64,000 nt of DNA from Amoebophilaceae bacterium. GTDB lineage: Bacteria; Bacteroidota; Bacteroidia; Cytophagales; Amoebophilaceae. A program made the position numbers and the translations under genes. The first letter of the stretch is position 1. Every line of letters starts with the position of its first letter. The stretch lies in the NCBI GenBank assembly GCA_025455725.1, contig JALOLY010000002.1:4295-68294 (forward strand), in the 5' to 3' direction. Below are positions 18,159 to 27,654 of the stretch, piece by piece. The notes below the pieces were generated by a model that did not search any database, was not told where the DNA came from, and saw only the letters and a program-made list of their open reading frames with translations.

Positions 18159-21100
18159 ATGCCTAAACAAAGAACGAAGCTAATCAAAAAAAACATAGGC
18201 AGCCTTTTAAAATGGTTCCTGGCGATTATGCTTAGCCTGTTCGTGAGCACTTTGATAGTACTACAGTTTCCCCATATTCAGAACCGCTTATTTGGCAAAC
18301 TGCTACAGCGCCTAAGTCATACCACTCAGTTTGCCATCACACACCAGCACTTTCAGCTCAATTGGCTACACCATGCCTCACTTACTGGACTCACCATCAA
18401 AGACCCCCAAAACAACACGATACTAGCAGTAGACCAACTAGCAATTAAGGTAAATCCTCTTCAACTACTGATGGACGGTTGCATGACGCTGAAAAAGATT
18501 CGTATCCGAGGCGCCCAGGTACATCTTCACAGAAAAGAAGGCGAATCGTACTATAGCATACATGTCTTGCTACAGCGACTGATGGGTACCACAACATCAG
18601 CATCCACTACCTGGCAGACTGGACCGGTTGTAATTGAGCGTGTGTATTTACAAGACACAGCATTTTCTATGCATGATCAACAAAACGCGCCTATACAAGG
18701 CATTTTTGACCCTAAACATTTCACTATTAATCAAATAAGCGCTAAAATATCTAACTTAAAAGCCCAAGAAAACACGTTGAGGGCAGACATTCGTCATTTT
18801 ACAGGTAAACATGCCAGTGGGCTACTACGGATCGACCATTTCAGCACTTCTCTGTTTGTTTCTCCAGATAACATACAATGCAGAAGGGTGCAGCTTCGCA
18901 CAAAAGACAGTACGCTAGAGGGAAGCTGCACCCTTATTTATGACCGCTCTCTAACTTCAGCAGCATTTATCGATCGTGTGTATATGACAGCACACCTCAA
19001 TAATGCTATCATTGCTACTCAAGAGCTTGCTGTCTTTGTCCCCTACTTCAAAGAGCACAAAACTTCCTATCACCTGAGAGGTATGTTGGATGGTAAGTTC
19101 AATGATTTTTACATCAAGGACTTGCAGCTTAGGTTTGGAGAACAAGGCAGTTACTTTCAGAGCTGTCTAAGCCTACAGGGACTACCTCATGTACCAAAGG
19201 TTCGATTTAACATAGACTTGGAACAAAGCGTTCTGTATACCCAAGATTTGCTCCCTTATTTAGACGCCAACACCTGCCAACTGCTAGAGAAGTTTAGTTG
19301 TGTGAAAGTGAAGGGCCGCTTCTGTGGGATGTCAGCTGATTTTATGGCCCAAGCCATCTTGGACACAAACCTGGGAAAGTTGACTACTGACTTAGTATTC
19401 CAGATAGATAACGTCTCTAAACGTACTACTTACAAGGGAACCATTGTTACCAGTAATTTTGAGCTAGGCACATGGCTGAATAGTGCTGCTGTGCAGCAGC
19501 TATCCATGCGAGGACAGATAGACGGAGAAGGCTTAAACTTGGCTACCGCACGCTTCCAATTAAACGCCAACATTCATAAGCTTAGCGTCAAGAACTGTGC
19601 CTACAAAAATATCTGGGCACATGGGCGCTTTGCTCAATCATTTTTTCAAGGCAAACTTACTATTGATGATCCCTACCTGAAGTTCCAGGCTGATGTAGCC
19701 ATTAACCTAAACCAGAATGTCGAAAACATTGTCATCAGTGGGATTTTAGACAGAGCATGTCTACGGGAACTGCACTTCACTGACCGCTGTGCCACCCTCA
19801 GCACGCAGCTGTCTATTGCCACGCAAGGCCTATCATTAGATACCATTACAATAGATGCCCAGTTACACCAGGTTTGTTTTAGTTTTGAGGGAGAAGAAAT
19901 AAAGTTAGACGCTTTACACATACGAAAAGATCATAGTGGCTCGGGGCATCTTTTAGCAATAGACTCGGCATTGTTTGCGCTCAAAGCTGAAGGGGACTTT
20001 TCCTATGCCAGTCTGGCTAACGACCTGAACAGATTCATACAAGACTATCAATATCGCTGGAGGCACACGGGCATTACTTCTCGGAGGGATACATTGCAAT
20101 CCTATACGCTAGCTTATCATCTTCACTGCAAAGACATTAACCCACTGCTCCATGTTTTTGGTATTGATGCACATGTATCACCCAACACACAACTTGAGGG
20201 CAACTTTTTGCAACAGGAGGAGACAACCTTTTCCCTACGCCTTGTTGAGGCAGCATCCCTTTCTTTCAAACAAAATCGATGGCGCAATACGCATTTAGAA
20301 CTGTCTGCCAATCGATCCAAAGATGGCCAAGCCATATCAGCTGTAGTGCAACTGGCCTCTGAAGAACAGCAATGGGGTACATTCAGTACTACAAAAGATC
20401 TTGCTGTAACACTTGCCTGGAAAGATGATCAGATCTGCTTCAGCAGCAACATCGGCCCACCAGAAAGTCCCAAACAGCTGAGTATACGGGGCACGGCGTT
20501 GTTGTTAGACAGCGCTATAGAGATTACATTGATACCCAGCCAGGTGTTGTACGCTGACAATCAGTGGCAGGTACATCCAGCAAACCGAATCATACTAAGC
20601 AAATCACGGATAGAGTTCCAAGACTTTACGTTCTACAAAGGGCAACAGCACATCAGCCTTAGGGGGGCATTATCTTCAACCCCTACGGAGGTACTGCACC
20701 TAACCGTTCAGGATTGCTTATTGAACAACTTTGCTTTTTTGATCAACAGGCCTATCACAGGGGTACTTAATGCAACAGCGACGTTACAAGGACCATTGAG
20801 TCAGCCCTACATAAACAGCGACGTAACCCTCGAACAATTTACTATTGCACATCTTTTGATAGGTGACCTGCATGCACATGTTGACTGGCATCATGCCTCA
20901 CAGCGATGTAACATAGACTGCCGATTAGATCATCTTCAACAACAAGTTGTGACGCTCCAGGGGTACTATGAACCGCTAAAAAAAGCGGATAGCCTGCAGC
21001 TTGTAGCCCACTTCTCTCATACCCCACTTGCTACCTTGGAGCTTCTAGTAGCCAAACATTTGTCCCAATTAGCCGGTGAGCTCAGCGGCACTGTCTATAT

Positions 21101-22619
21101 CAGCGGTAGCCCCTCTAGCCCTCAGATTACCGGTGGGGCAAGTATCACAGATACCACTGTGCGGGTAAACTATTTGAATACACTGTACAAAATAAGTGGG
21201 TCATGCACATTTACCGGCCAGGCGATCAACATTACCACACTCCATTTATTTGACGACCAACAGGGCAAAGCCGTACTGCAAGGCAACATCATTCACAACG
21301 GGTTGAAGGATTTTGAAATCGATGCGCAAGGTAGTATGACGAATTTCAAGTTGCTTAGTACGACCTCAAAAGACAACGCATACTTCTACGGGACTTGTAT
21401 CTTAAGTGGCAGCTTAACTGCCTCTGGGCCCGTCAACAACATGGCGGTATGCCTAACCTCAAAAACCGACTCAGGTACCCATATCTCTGTCCCAGTACAT
21501 GGACATAGGGCCAAGAGTACCGTTGCGTCATATGACTTCATTCAGTTCGTAAATTTTAAAACGCAATACCAAAACGAAGAGGTTCAGACCCAACGGGTCG
21601 CCTTGAAGGGCCTCAAGTTTACATTACTCCTGGAGATTACGCCTGACGCATATGCAGAGATTATCTTGGACGAAAAAGGTGGTGATGTGATGAAAGGGTG
21701 TGGACGAGGCAGCATAAAATTAGAGGTCGACACAGAGGGAGCGCTTACTATGACCGGTGGGTTTAAGTTTGTAGAAGGTGTATACAACCTTGCACTCTAC
21801 CGCATGAGTCACAAAACTTTTAAAATTCAACCAGAGAGTGAGGTCACCTGGTATGACAGTCCTTCCCAAGGTGTACTCAACATCCAAGCAGTGTACGAGC
21901 AGCGAGCTGTACTAACACCCCTCTTAGACAGCCCTGAAACAACAAGACTGACCACCAAGAAGCATCTAGTGCAAGTGGTGGTAGGTCTGCAAGGAGCATT
22001 TCTATCCCCCAAAAAGAGTTTTACGATTCATTTTCCAGAATATTCAGGTATGTCAGCCACCATTATAAACGAATTCAAACAGAGGGCAGCACAAGACAAG
22101 CAGTATGCAGAAGCCCAGGCCTTGAGTCTCTTACTCTTTCAAGAGTTTGCTCATAGCAAGACAGTAGAGCCAAGTATTAATACCGTGAGCAGGCATTTGA
22201 GCACATTTATTTCTCAACAATTAAGTCATCTCACCTCTAGCCTGAATGACGATCTAGAGGTAGAAGTAGATATTGATACGCAAGAAATAGGACGCCTGAA
22301 CTTCGGTAATCTACACTTCAACCTCTCTTATAATCTTATTGGTGGTAGGTTGAAGCTATCTAGAAGAGGAACCGTCTTTGGCAACACAGGAGAGGCGTTG
22401 CGCATAGATCAACTGATAGGTGACTGGACGATAACGTATGTGCTGACTAAAGATGGAAGATATAAGGCGAAGCTATACAAAAAAGACACCACCACAGGCG
22501 CGGATAGCAAAGCAATCCTCTCCGGAGGAATTAGCCTGATGTATACTAGGAGTTTTAACCGATGGAGGGAGTTGTGGAGCGGCAGCAAACATCCCGCAAA
22601 CGAAAAGAAAGACAAGTAG
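18159..22619 (+). CDS. tamB: TamB-like translocation/assembly module protein
   Basis: TamB-type (AsmA-like/VPS13-like) proteins form long hydrophobic grooves spanning the periplasm and help outer-membrane protein insertion and lipid transport. The 1486 residues have one N-terminal membrane anchor (about 16-37), then long beta-rich repeats. The C-terminal DUF490-like domain includes GRGSIKLEVDTEGALTMTGGFKFVEGVYNL, VGLQGAFLSPK and a final LKLSRRGTVFGNTG segment. The length is typical of Bacteroidota TamB. I use ATG 18159; the TTG at 18153 would add two residues. It is divergent from tsaD and convergent with the coiled-coil locus. Confidence 0.88.
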   Translation: MPKQRTKLIKKNIGSLLKWFLAIMLSLFVSTLIVLQFPHIQNRLFGKLLQRLSHTTQFAITHQHFQLNWLHHASLTGLTIKDPQNNTILAVDQLAIKVNPLQLLMDGCMTLKKIRIRGAQVHLHRKEGESYYSIHVLLQRLMGTTTSASTTWQTGPVVIERVYLQDTAFSMHDQQNAPIQGIFDPKHFTINQISAKISNLKAQENTLRADIRHFTGKHASGLLRIDHFSTSLFVSPDNIQCRRVQLRTKDSTLEGSCTLIYDRSLTSAAFIDRVYMTAHLNNAIIATQELAVFVPYFKEHKTSYHLRGMLDGKFNDFYIKDLQLRFGEQGSYFQSCLSLQGLPHVPKVRFNIDLEQSVLYTQDLLPYLDANTCQLLEKFSCVKVKGRFCGMSADFMAQAILDTNLGKLTTDLVFQIDNVSKRTTYKGTIVTSNFELGTWLNSAAVQQLSMRGQIDGEGLNLATARFQLNANIHKLSVKNCAYKNIWAHGRFAQSFFQGKLTIDDPYLKFQADVAINLNQNVENIVISGILDRACLRELHFTDRCATLSTQLSIATQGLSLDTITIDAQLHQVCFSFEGEEIKLDALHIRKDHSGSGHLLAIDSALFALKAEGDFSYASLANDLNRFIQDYQYRWRHTGITSRRDTLQSYTLAYHLHCKDINPLLHVFGIDAHVSPNTQLEGNFLQQEETTFSLRLVEAASLSFKQNRWRNTHLELSANRSKDGQAISAVVQLASEEQQWGTFSTTKDLAVTLAWKDDQICFSSNIGPPESPKQLSIRGTALLLDSAIEITLIPSQVLYADNQWQVHPANRIILSKSRIEFQDFTFYKGQQHISLRGALSSTPTEVLHLTVQDCLLNNFAFLINRPITGVLNATATLQGPLSQPYINSDVTLEQFTIAHLLIGDLHAHVDWHHASQRCNIDCRLDHLQQQVVTLQGYYEPLKKADSLQLVAHFSHTPLATLELLVAKHLSQLAGELSGTVYISGSPSSPQITGGASITDTTVRVNYLNTLYKISGSCTFTGQAINITTLHLFDDQQGKAVLQGNIIHNGLKDFEIDAQGSMTNFKLLSTTSKDNAYFYGTCILSGSLTASGPVNNMAVCLTSKTDSGTHISVPVHGHRAKSTVASYDFIQFVNFKTQYQNEEVQTQRVALKGLKFTLLLEITPDAYAEIILDEKGGDVMKGCGRGSIKLEVDTEGALTMTGGFKFVEGVYNLALYRMSHKTFKIQPESEVTWYDSPSQGVLNIQAVYEQRAVLTPLLDSPETTRLTTKKHLVQVVVGLQGAFLSPKKSFTIHFPEYSGMSATIINEFKQRAAQDKQYAEAQALSLLLFQEFAHSKTVEPSINTVSRHLSTFISQQLSHLTSSLNDDLEVEVDIDTQEIGRLNFGNLHFNLSYNLIGGRLKLSRRGTVFGNTGEALRIDQLIGDWTITYVLTKDGRYKAKLYKKDTTTGADSKAILSGGISLMYTRSFNRWRELWSGSKHPANEKKDK

Positions 22620-22683
22620 CGACAGAGCGGCTGACCATACGTCAAATCAAGCTAGCAGCACCCACCTTTTATTTTGGAAAAAC

Positions 22684-23607
22684 TCATTCGTTGAGGAACG
22701 ATCCGTTACCAAGAGATTCAGAATCAACGGGGCTGAGTGTACAAGTAATAGCCTCCGGTACTACTCCCTTTACGCTCGGTTCTACAGGATTCACTATATC
22801 ACAGATGTTCTTCACTACGCTACAAGATACCAGCAGACCGTCCCTCTTAGTTTTCTTTTCTTTTTTATTGTCCTCTACGCTCTTATTTTCATCACTCAAA
22901 ATAAACCTATCGAAATCCATCCCCTCAACAAAGATAAATAAACAATTATGGAACTCCCTTAGAGCACTAGACAAACAACGAATATCTTTCATCGTGTCCT
23001 CTAAATCCGCATCAACGCTTTCAACCCTCTTCTTAGTCTTAGAGAGTAGCGTATCGAGGCCACTAACTTGCTTCCGTAGCGGCTCGAGGTCTTTTTCACG
23101 CTGCTCATTAGCCAAAGAGGCCTGTGTTTCCAGTTCTTTGACAAGATCCGCATCAACATTTTCAACCCGCTCCTTAGTCTGAGTGAGTTGCGTATCGAAG
23201 CCGTTGACTTGCCGTTGCAGCTGTTCGAGCTTTTCCAGTTCTTCGATGCGATTCGCATTCACACTTTCAACCTGCTCCTTAGTCTGAGTGAGTTGCGTAT
23301 CGAAGCCGTTGACTTGCCGTCGTAGCTGTTCGAGCTCCCTTTCGCGCTGCTCATTAGCCAAAGAGACCTGCCTTTCCAGTTTTTTGACAAGATCCGCATC
23401 AACATTTTCAACCTGCTCCTTAGTCTGAGTGAGTTGCGTATCGAAGCCGTTGACTTGCCGCTGCAGCTGTTCGAGCTCTCTTTCGCGCTGCTCACTAGCT
23501 AAAGAAGTCTGCTTTTCCAGTTCCTCGATACGCTCACTCAGCTCTGCGTTGCTGCAGTGCACGAATAAAAGCAAGCACACGACACCAATTTTTGCATCTC
23601 TGAACAT
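22684..23607 (-). CDS. Secreted coiled-coil repeat protein, lineage-specific
   Basis: I do not recognise a family. The protein has 307 residues. It starts with a signal peptide (hydrophobic 7-16, probable cleavage after SNA at 21). From about 22 to 205 it is almost pure coiled coil built of tandem repeats around VNGFDTQLTQTKEQVE; repeats are 47, 35 and 47 residues, the last one diverged. The tail (about 206-307) is different: mixed, with a basic patch (NKKEKKTKRD) and three Cys. It lies 58 bases downstream of another exported coiled-coil gene on the same strand, so the two are likely one operon. Function unknown; a surface or host-interaction role is only inference. Confidence 0.7.
   Translation of the reverse strand: MFRDAKIGVVCLLLFVHCSNAELSERIEELEKQTSLASEQRERELEQLQRQVNGFDTQLTQTKEQVENVDADLVKKLERQVSLANEQRERELEQLRRQVNGFDTQLTQTKEQVESVNANRIEELEKLEQLQRQVNGFDTQLTQTKERVENVDADLVKELETQASLANEQREKDLEPLRKQVSGLDTLLSKTKKRVESVDADLEDTMKDIRCLSSALREFHNCLFIFVEGMDFDRFILSDENKSVEDNKKEKKTKRDGLLVSCSVVKNICDIVNPVEPSVKGVVPEAITCTLSPVDSESLGNGSFLNE
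23032..23530 (-). repeat. In-frame tandem coding repeats (141/105/141 bases)
   Basis: The anchor CTTAGTCTGAGTGAGTTGCG occurs at 23173, 23278 and 23419, with a diverged copy at 23032. The spacings are 141, 105 and 141 bases, so one unit lacks 36 bases (12 codons) and the frame is kept. The repeats encode the coiled-coil units of the surrounding gene. Confidence 0.9.
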
Positions 23608-23665
23608 ACTGCTGCTATTTATATCATCAATAAAGAAGAAGAACCCAAAAGAAGGAATTACCCTC

Positions 23666-24721
23666 TTACCCTATATCATTGTTTCTGGTTCTGGTTCTGG
23701 AACCCGCACTAGCAATTTCTGCAGCACGTAGGCTCGCCTGTAACCTAAGCACTTCTGCCTCTGCTACTGCCTTCCCCGATTCTGCCTCTTTTCTTGCTGC
23801 CTCTTCTGTTGCATACTGACCCTGTATTGCCACCTTTGCTGCCTCTGCATCATCGCGCTGAGCCTCCGCTCTCAAAGCCCTGGACACCACCTTATGCCGA
23901 CCCCAAAGCACGCCCCCCGCCACTAACACTGCTGCTGTACACACCCCCGTCCCCATACCCAGATGATTTATTTGCCCATTTTCTATTGATGGTAAGCCAA
24001 GCAGACTCCCAAAATTCCAGGGAGATCCTTCTAAACCACGAATTGCCTGATCAGCGCTAAGACGACTAATGTTTATGCATGCGTCGTACTTACCTTGAAG
24101 GTCCTCGTGCTTCTTCCCTGCTTTTTTCAGTTTGCTTTCCAAGTCTGCAATGCTTCCTTGACTTTCGGTCAGATTCATTTCTAGAGCATCTACGCGAGAC
24201 CTGCAGGCATTTTTTGACTCCTTGCACTGCTCATCTAAGGCTCCGTAGTCTCTTCGTAACGCACTCAGCTGATCGCCTAAAACATCTCTCTGTACGTTGC
24301 ACTCCTCGAGGTTTCTGTTGCCAGCACTTATAATCTCACCCAGTCTCTGTCCCTGTTCCTGTATTTGTGTTTGCATCTGTAGCACAGCACCCTCTAGCGG
24401 TGAGCTGTCAGAAATCCAGCTTTCCCCCTCTACAACCCTCAGGCCGCTACCACACTGGCTTAATGTTTCCTCTAACTTTTCTTTGCTATCCCGACACTCA
24501 TGCAGCGCTATCTTGCAGTGGGAGATATGACACGGCCCCTCGCTGTCTGGACTAAAAAATACTTGGCCGAGGCCCATGTCGAACTGCTCATAACAACCAC
24601 TTCCCCCTTTTACGGAGTCTTCCTGCGTCACAGATAACATCTGGTGCCCGTTACAGCTGCCTAATAAAGAAGCCCCCCAAAAAAGGGTGCCAACGAGACA
24701 AAAAACCTTGGTGTTCTTCAT
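23666..24721 (-). CDS. Cys-rich coiled-coil lipoprotein with internal membrane helix
   Basis: No family is recognised. I set the start at ATG 24721 because it gives a classical lipoprotein signal: MKNTK, a hydrophobic stretch and LLGSC with Cys at 23. An upstream in-frame start (24898) would bury this signal. The 351 residues then hold a Cys-rich region with nine Cys (about 43-215), a helical coiled coil (about 75-210), a hydrophobic segment (about 256-274, TAAVLVAGGVLWG) and a C-terminal Ala/Glu-rich helix (about 278-341). A lipid anchor plus a second membrane span is an odd combination. It precedes the secreted coiled-coil gene by 58 bases. Confidence 0.65.
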   Translation of the reverse strand: MKNTKVFCLVGTLFWGASLLGSCNGHQMLSVTQEDSVKGGSGCYEQFDMGLGQVFFSPDSEGPCHISHCKIALHECRDSKEKLEETLSQCGSGLRVVEGESWISDSSPLEGAVLQMQTQIQEQGQRLGEIISAGNRNLEECNVQRDVLGDQLSALRRDYGALDEQCKESKNACRSRVDALEMNLTESQGSIADLESKLKKAGKKHEDLQGKYDACINISRLSADQAIRGLEGSPWNFGSLLGLPSIENGQINHLGMGTGVCTAAVLVAGGVLWGRHKVVSRALRAEAQRDDAEAAKVAIQGQYATEEAARKEAESGKAVAEAEVLRLQASLRAAEIASAGSRTRTRNNDIG

Positions 24722-25069
24722 GAAGTGAGGCGCTAAACTGTCTCTTTCTCTCTCGAGCTTGTGTCTACTGATTTGCCCTACCTTTAAGAATCCGGAGTGC
24801 AGCTGGCCACAATATGCTTGAAAAAAGGCCAAAAAGTCAAGTCCTAGGCCTATTTTGGGGCTAGCTTTTCGAGCAAGCACAAGCTTCTCCATTTGCATTT
24901 GGCCATACCTCTCCTTTTTTTTGCAAATTGCCGGGCTTCTAGATTAACCATCTTCGGAACAGCGCAGGCGATATACGCGAACTGAACGAGGTCAAACGCA
25001 CTCCGCAAATAGGTACGTTGTCGTTTGGCATGCACTCGCATTGAGACTCACAAATAAAAGTTAACGGAG
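24722..25069. other. Divergent spacer upstream of the Dcu gene
   Basis: This 348-base gap lies between the lipoprotein gene and the dicarboxylate transporter. AACGGAG sits directly before the transporter ATG as a plausible ribosome-binding site. No TAnnTTTG box is well placed and no other gene is seen. Confidence 0.35.
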
Positions 25070-26386
25070 ATGCTCTGGATACAAATGACTATAGTGTTAC
25101 TTGCCATTTTTTTGGGTGCCAGACTGCAAGGAATCAGCTTAGGCATCATGGGTGGTCTGGGATTAGCCATCCTGGCTTTTATTTTTCAGGTGAAGCCTAC
25201 CGATCCTCCAACAGAGGTGCTGATGATTGTCACTGCCGTCGTTACTGCTTCAAGCACTTTAGAAGCGGCAGGCGGGTTGCGCTACTTAACCACACTAGCA
25301 GAGCGATTCATTAGGCGATATCCGCATAGAATCACTTTTTTGAGCCCACTGATCGTATACCTATTTACCCTACTGGGAGGCACTGGCCATACCCTCTACG
25401 CCATACTCCCCGTAATTGCTGATGTAGCCAAGGACGTGGGTGTGCGCCCCTCCAGACCTCTGTCGATGGCTGTTATTGCTGCCCAGCAAGCTGTACTGGC
25501 TAGCCCAATATCTGCACCCATTGCACTTGTGGTAGGGCTTTTCGCACCCTACGGCATAGGTCTGATAGATATCCTGAAAGTATGCGTCCCTGCCACTTTT
25601 GGAGGTGTTTTGTTGGCTACCCTCGTAGTGAACAAGTGGGGAAAAGAGTTGCATGAAGATCCCGCATACCTGCGAAGGGTACAAGGTGCACAACAGAAGG
25701 CGGAAGCACAGACTGTAAAAACCGATCCTGTACCAAGCACAGCGAAACGTTCTGTAACTTTATTTGCACTGGGGATTACCATCGTCATGTTGTGTGGTGT
25801 TTGGAAGGGATTACGACCAAGTTGGGAAATAGATGGGACCAGGCAGCCAATGGCGATGTCGGTCGTGATTGAGATCATGATGCTGTCTATTGCAGCTTTG
25901 ATTGTACTGTTGTGTAAGTTGGATCCCAAAGAGATCGTGAAAAGCAATGTTTTTAGCTCAGGTATTCAGGCTGTTATAGCTATTCTGGGAATTTCGTGGC
26001 TAGGAGATACTTTTATCACAACCAATAAGGAGGAGATCCTGGTAGCAGTTCAGGCTCAAATCACGCAAAAACCTTGGCAGTTCAGTCTACTGCTTTTTCT
26101 GATGTCTATCCTGCTCGTCAGTCAGACTGCTACCATCCGTGCCGTCATACCTCTCGGCATTGCCTTGGGACTTCCCGCGCCTGCGTTACTGGCTGCATTG
26201 CCCGCCGTTAATGGTTTGTTTTTTATCCCTAACTATCCTACGCTGCTCGCTGCCATAAGCTTGGATAGTACGGGTACTACCCGTGTGGGTAAGTTCGTGC
26301 TGAATCATAGTTTTATGATACCTGGCCTTGTGGCTACTACCACAGCGGTAGTCATTGCAGGGGCGCTGGTCAAGTTATTTTTCTAG
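25070..26386 (+). CDS. Anaerobic C4-dicarboxylate transporter, DcuA/DcuB family
   Basis: This inner-membrane carrier exchanges C4-dicarboxylates (aspartate, malate, fumarate, succinate). Its 438 residues form about ten to twelve hydrophobic helices. Dcu-like stretches include TVVTASSTLEAAGG-type residues 58-72, LLGGTGHTLYAILPVIADVA (about 101-120), RPSRPLSMAVIAAQQAVLASPIS and FFIPNYPTLLAAI near the end. It is a single-gene unit. In intracellular bacteria such carriers can take up host dicarboxylates; that role here is inference. Confidence 0.9.
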   Translation: MLWIQMTIVLLAIFLGARLQGISLGIMGGLGLAILAFIFQVKPTDPPTEVLMIVTAVVTASSTLEAAGGLRYLTTLAERFIRRYPHRITFLSPLIVYLFTLLGGTGHTLYAILPVIADVAKDVGVRPSRPLSMAVIAAQQAVLASPISAPIALVVGLFAPYGIGLIDILKVCVPATFGGVLLATLVVNKWGKELHEDPAYLRRVQGAQQKAEAQTVKTDPVPSTAKRSVTLFALGITIVMLCGVWKGLRPSWEIDGTRQPMAMSVVIEIMMLSIAALIVLLCKLDPKEIVKSNVFSSGIQAVIAILGISWLGDTFITTNKEEILVAVQAQITQKPWQFSLLLFLMSILLVSQTATIRAVIPLGIALGLPAPALLAALPAVNGLFFIPNYPTLLAAISLDSTGTTRVGKFVLNHSFMIPGLVATTTAVVIAGALVKLFF

Positions 26387-26860
26387 ACTATACGACTTTC
26401 TCAAGACCGTATTGATTACCACAAAGCAGCTACATCATGCTCCCAGATAAGTGGTGCTCTCGGGGGGCTTCGCCTTGTCATAAGCGGTGCAGACACTACA
26501 AGTAGAAAACTAGTAACTTTCTTCACTTGCCCACCTTCAGTGTACTCCAATAGAGGAGAGTCTTCGCCTAAGGACACGGTTGTGGCAGCTCTGCGCCTCT
26601 GTGAACAACTTTTTTGATTTCCTTTTGCGTGATAAGCAAAAAACACCTCCAACAAGGAGCATTGATCAACCAGCGCTCAAGCACCCTACAGCGTTCGGTG
26701 CGTTCTGTGAGTGTGGCTATGCCTGAGGTGCCTCTTGATATTTTGAGGACATCTTAGTAGAGGAAGTCAAGATGCAATATGATGGTAGCAGCAACGGGCA
26801 CGTCAGCGGGCCGACCAGGACAAACGACTAGCACCGTACGTAGCTCCTGAGTGCCGCAAT
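26387..26860. other. Spacer without recognisable gene
   Basis: These 474 bases lie between the convergent Dcu gene and psd. A 79-codon minus-strand frame (26655-26416) lacks any family signature. No RNA gene, repeat or strong terminator is apparent. Confidence 0.4.
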
Positions 26861-27520
26861 CTAGAGTTCTGCTAGTACAGAACTGCCGCCCTTAACTTTT
26901 TGCCCTAGGCTCACTCTGAGTTTCGCATCGAGCGGGAGAAAAACATCTACCCTAGAACCAAACTTGATGAAACCACACTCACTGCCCTGCTGCACTCGAT
27001 CACCCTCTCGAACGTAGGATTTAATTCTTCTAGCAATAAAACCTGCGATCTGACGAAAAAGAACTTGCACGCCTTGCGCATGCTCAACCACAATCGTAGT
27101 ACGCTCGTTTTTAGTACTAGATTTGGGATGCCAGGCTACTAAATATCTCCCTGGGTGGTACTTGAAAAACTTAACAATACCGGAGATAGGATTCCTATTG
27201 ACGTGCACATTGAAGGGAGACATGAACACGCTTATCTGTACGCGGTTGTCTCGCAAATATTCGTCCTCGTATACTTCCTGAATTGCCACTACTGTCCCGT
27301 CTGCAGGTGCTAGTACATAGGCTTCTCGCTGTGAGATGACTCGGTATGGGTTGCGAAAAAAGTAGATGAGCCACGCGTAAAGCAGCACACTCACAGCCGT
27401 GAACGAGGCATAATACCGGTGTGCCGTCGCACCATACCTGAAAAGAACAACAGAATGTATGCTTAGTAAAAAAACGGAGGCAGCTAATAAAATAGCCCTT
27501 CCCTCTCTGTGGATACGCAT
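26861..27520 (-). CDS. psd: Phosphatidylserine decarboxylase proenzyme
   Basis: It makes phosphatidylethanolamine from phosphatidylserine and cleaves itself to form a pyruvoyl group. It is the short (archaeal-type) form of 219 residues. Two N-terminal hydrophobic helices (about 8-30 and 34-52) are followed by APADGTVV, a SVFMSPFNVHVNRNP stretch, and the C-terminal KGGSSVLAEL, where cleavage is expected between Gly212 and Ser213. It lies 134 bases after cdsA on the same strand, as in many Bacteroidota; the substrate-forming pssA is not in the window. Confidence 0.92.
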   Translation of the reverse strand: MRIHREGRAILLAASVFLLSIHSVVLFRYGATAHRYYASFTAVSVLLYAWLIYFFRNPYRVISQREAYVLAPADGTVVAIQEVYEDEYLRDNRVQISVFMSPFNVHVNRNPISGIVKFFKYHPGRYLVAWHPKSSTKNERTTIVVEHAQGVQVLFRQIAGFIARRIKSYVREGDRVQQGSECGFIKFGSRVDVFLPLDAKLRVSLGQKVKGGSSVLAEL

Positions 27521-27654
27521 CTCGTACTGATTTGGCCAGCTTTTCTCGGGGAACTGCCCGTCTATGTGTAGAAACGGCTTCTCCTACTGGAGGCAGTGCA
27601 AGTTACAACTTTTATCTACGTATGTCTATCAATAGGGAAGTCATACTACATCGC

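Noticed and set aside
22562..23182. 206-codon open frame on the plus strand beside the TamB-like gene
   Set aside because: It overlaps the coiled-coil gene on the other strand and its Ser/Leu-rich translation is what the complement of the repeats produces.
23001..23495. Two shifted minus-strand frames within the repeat region
   Set aside because: They are the same repeats read out of frame; only the 307-residue frame has a signal peptide and heptad pattern.
26416..26655. 79-codon minus-strand frame between the Dcu gene and psd
   Set aside because: No domain, no promoter, and amino acid make-up typical of random DNA.
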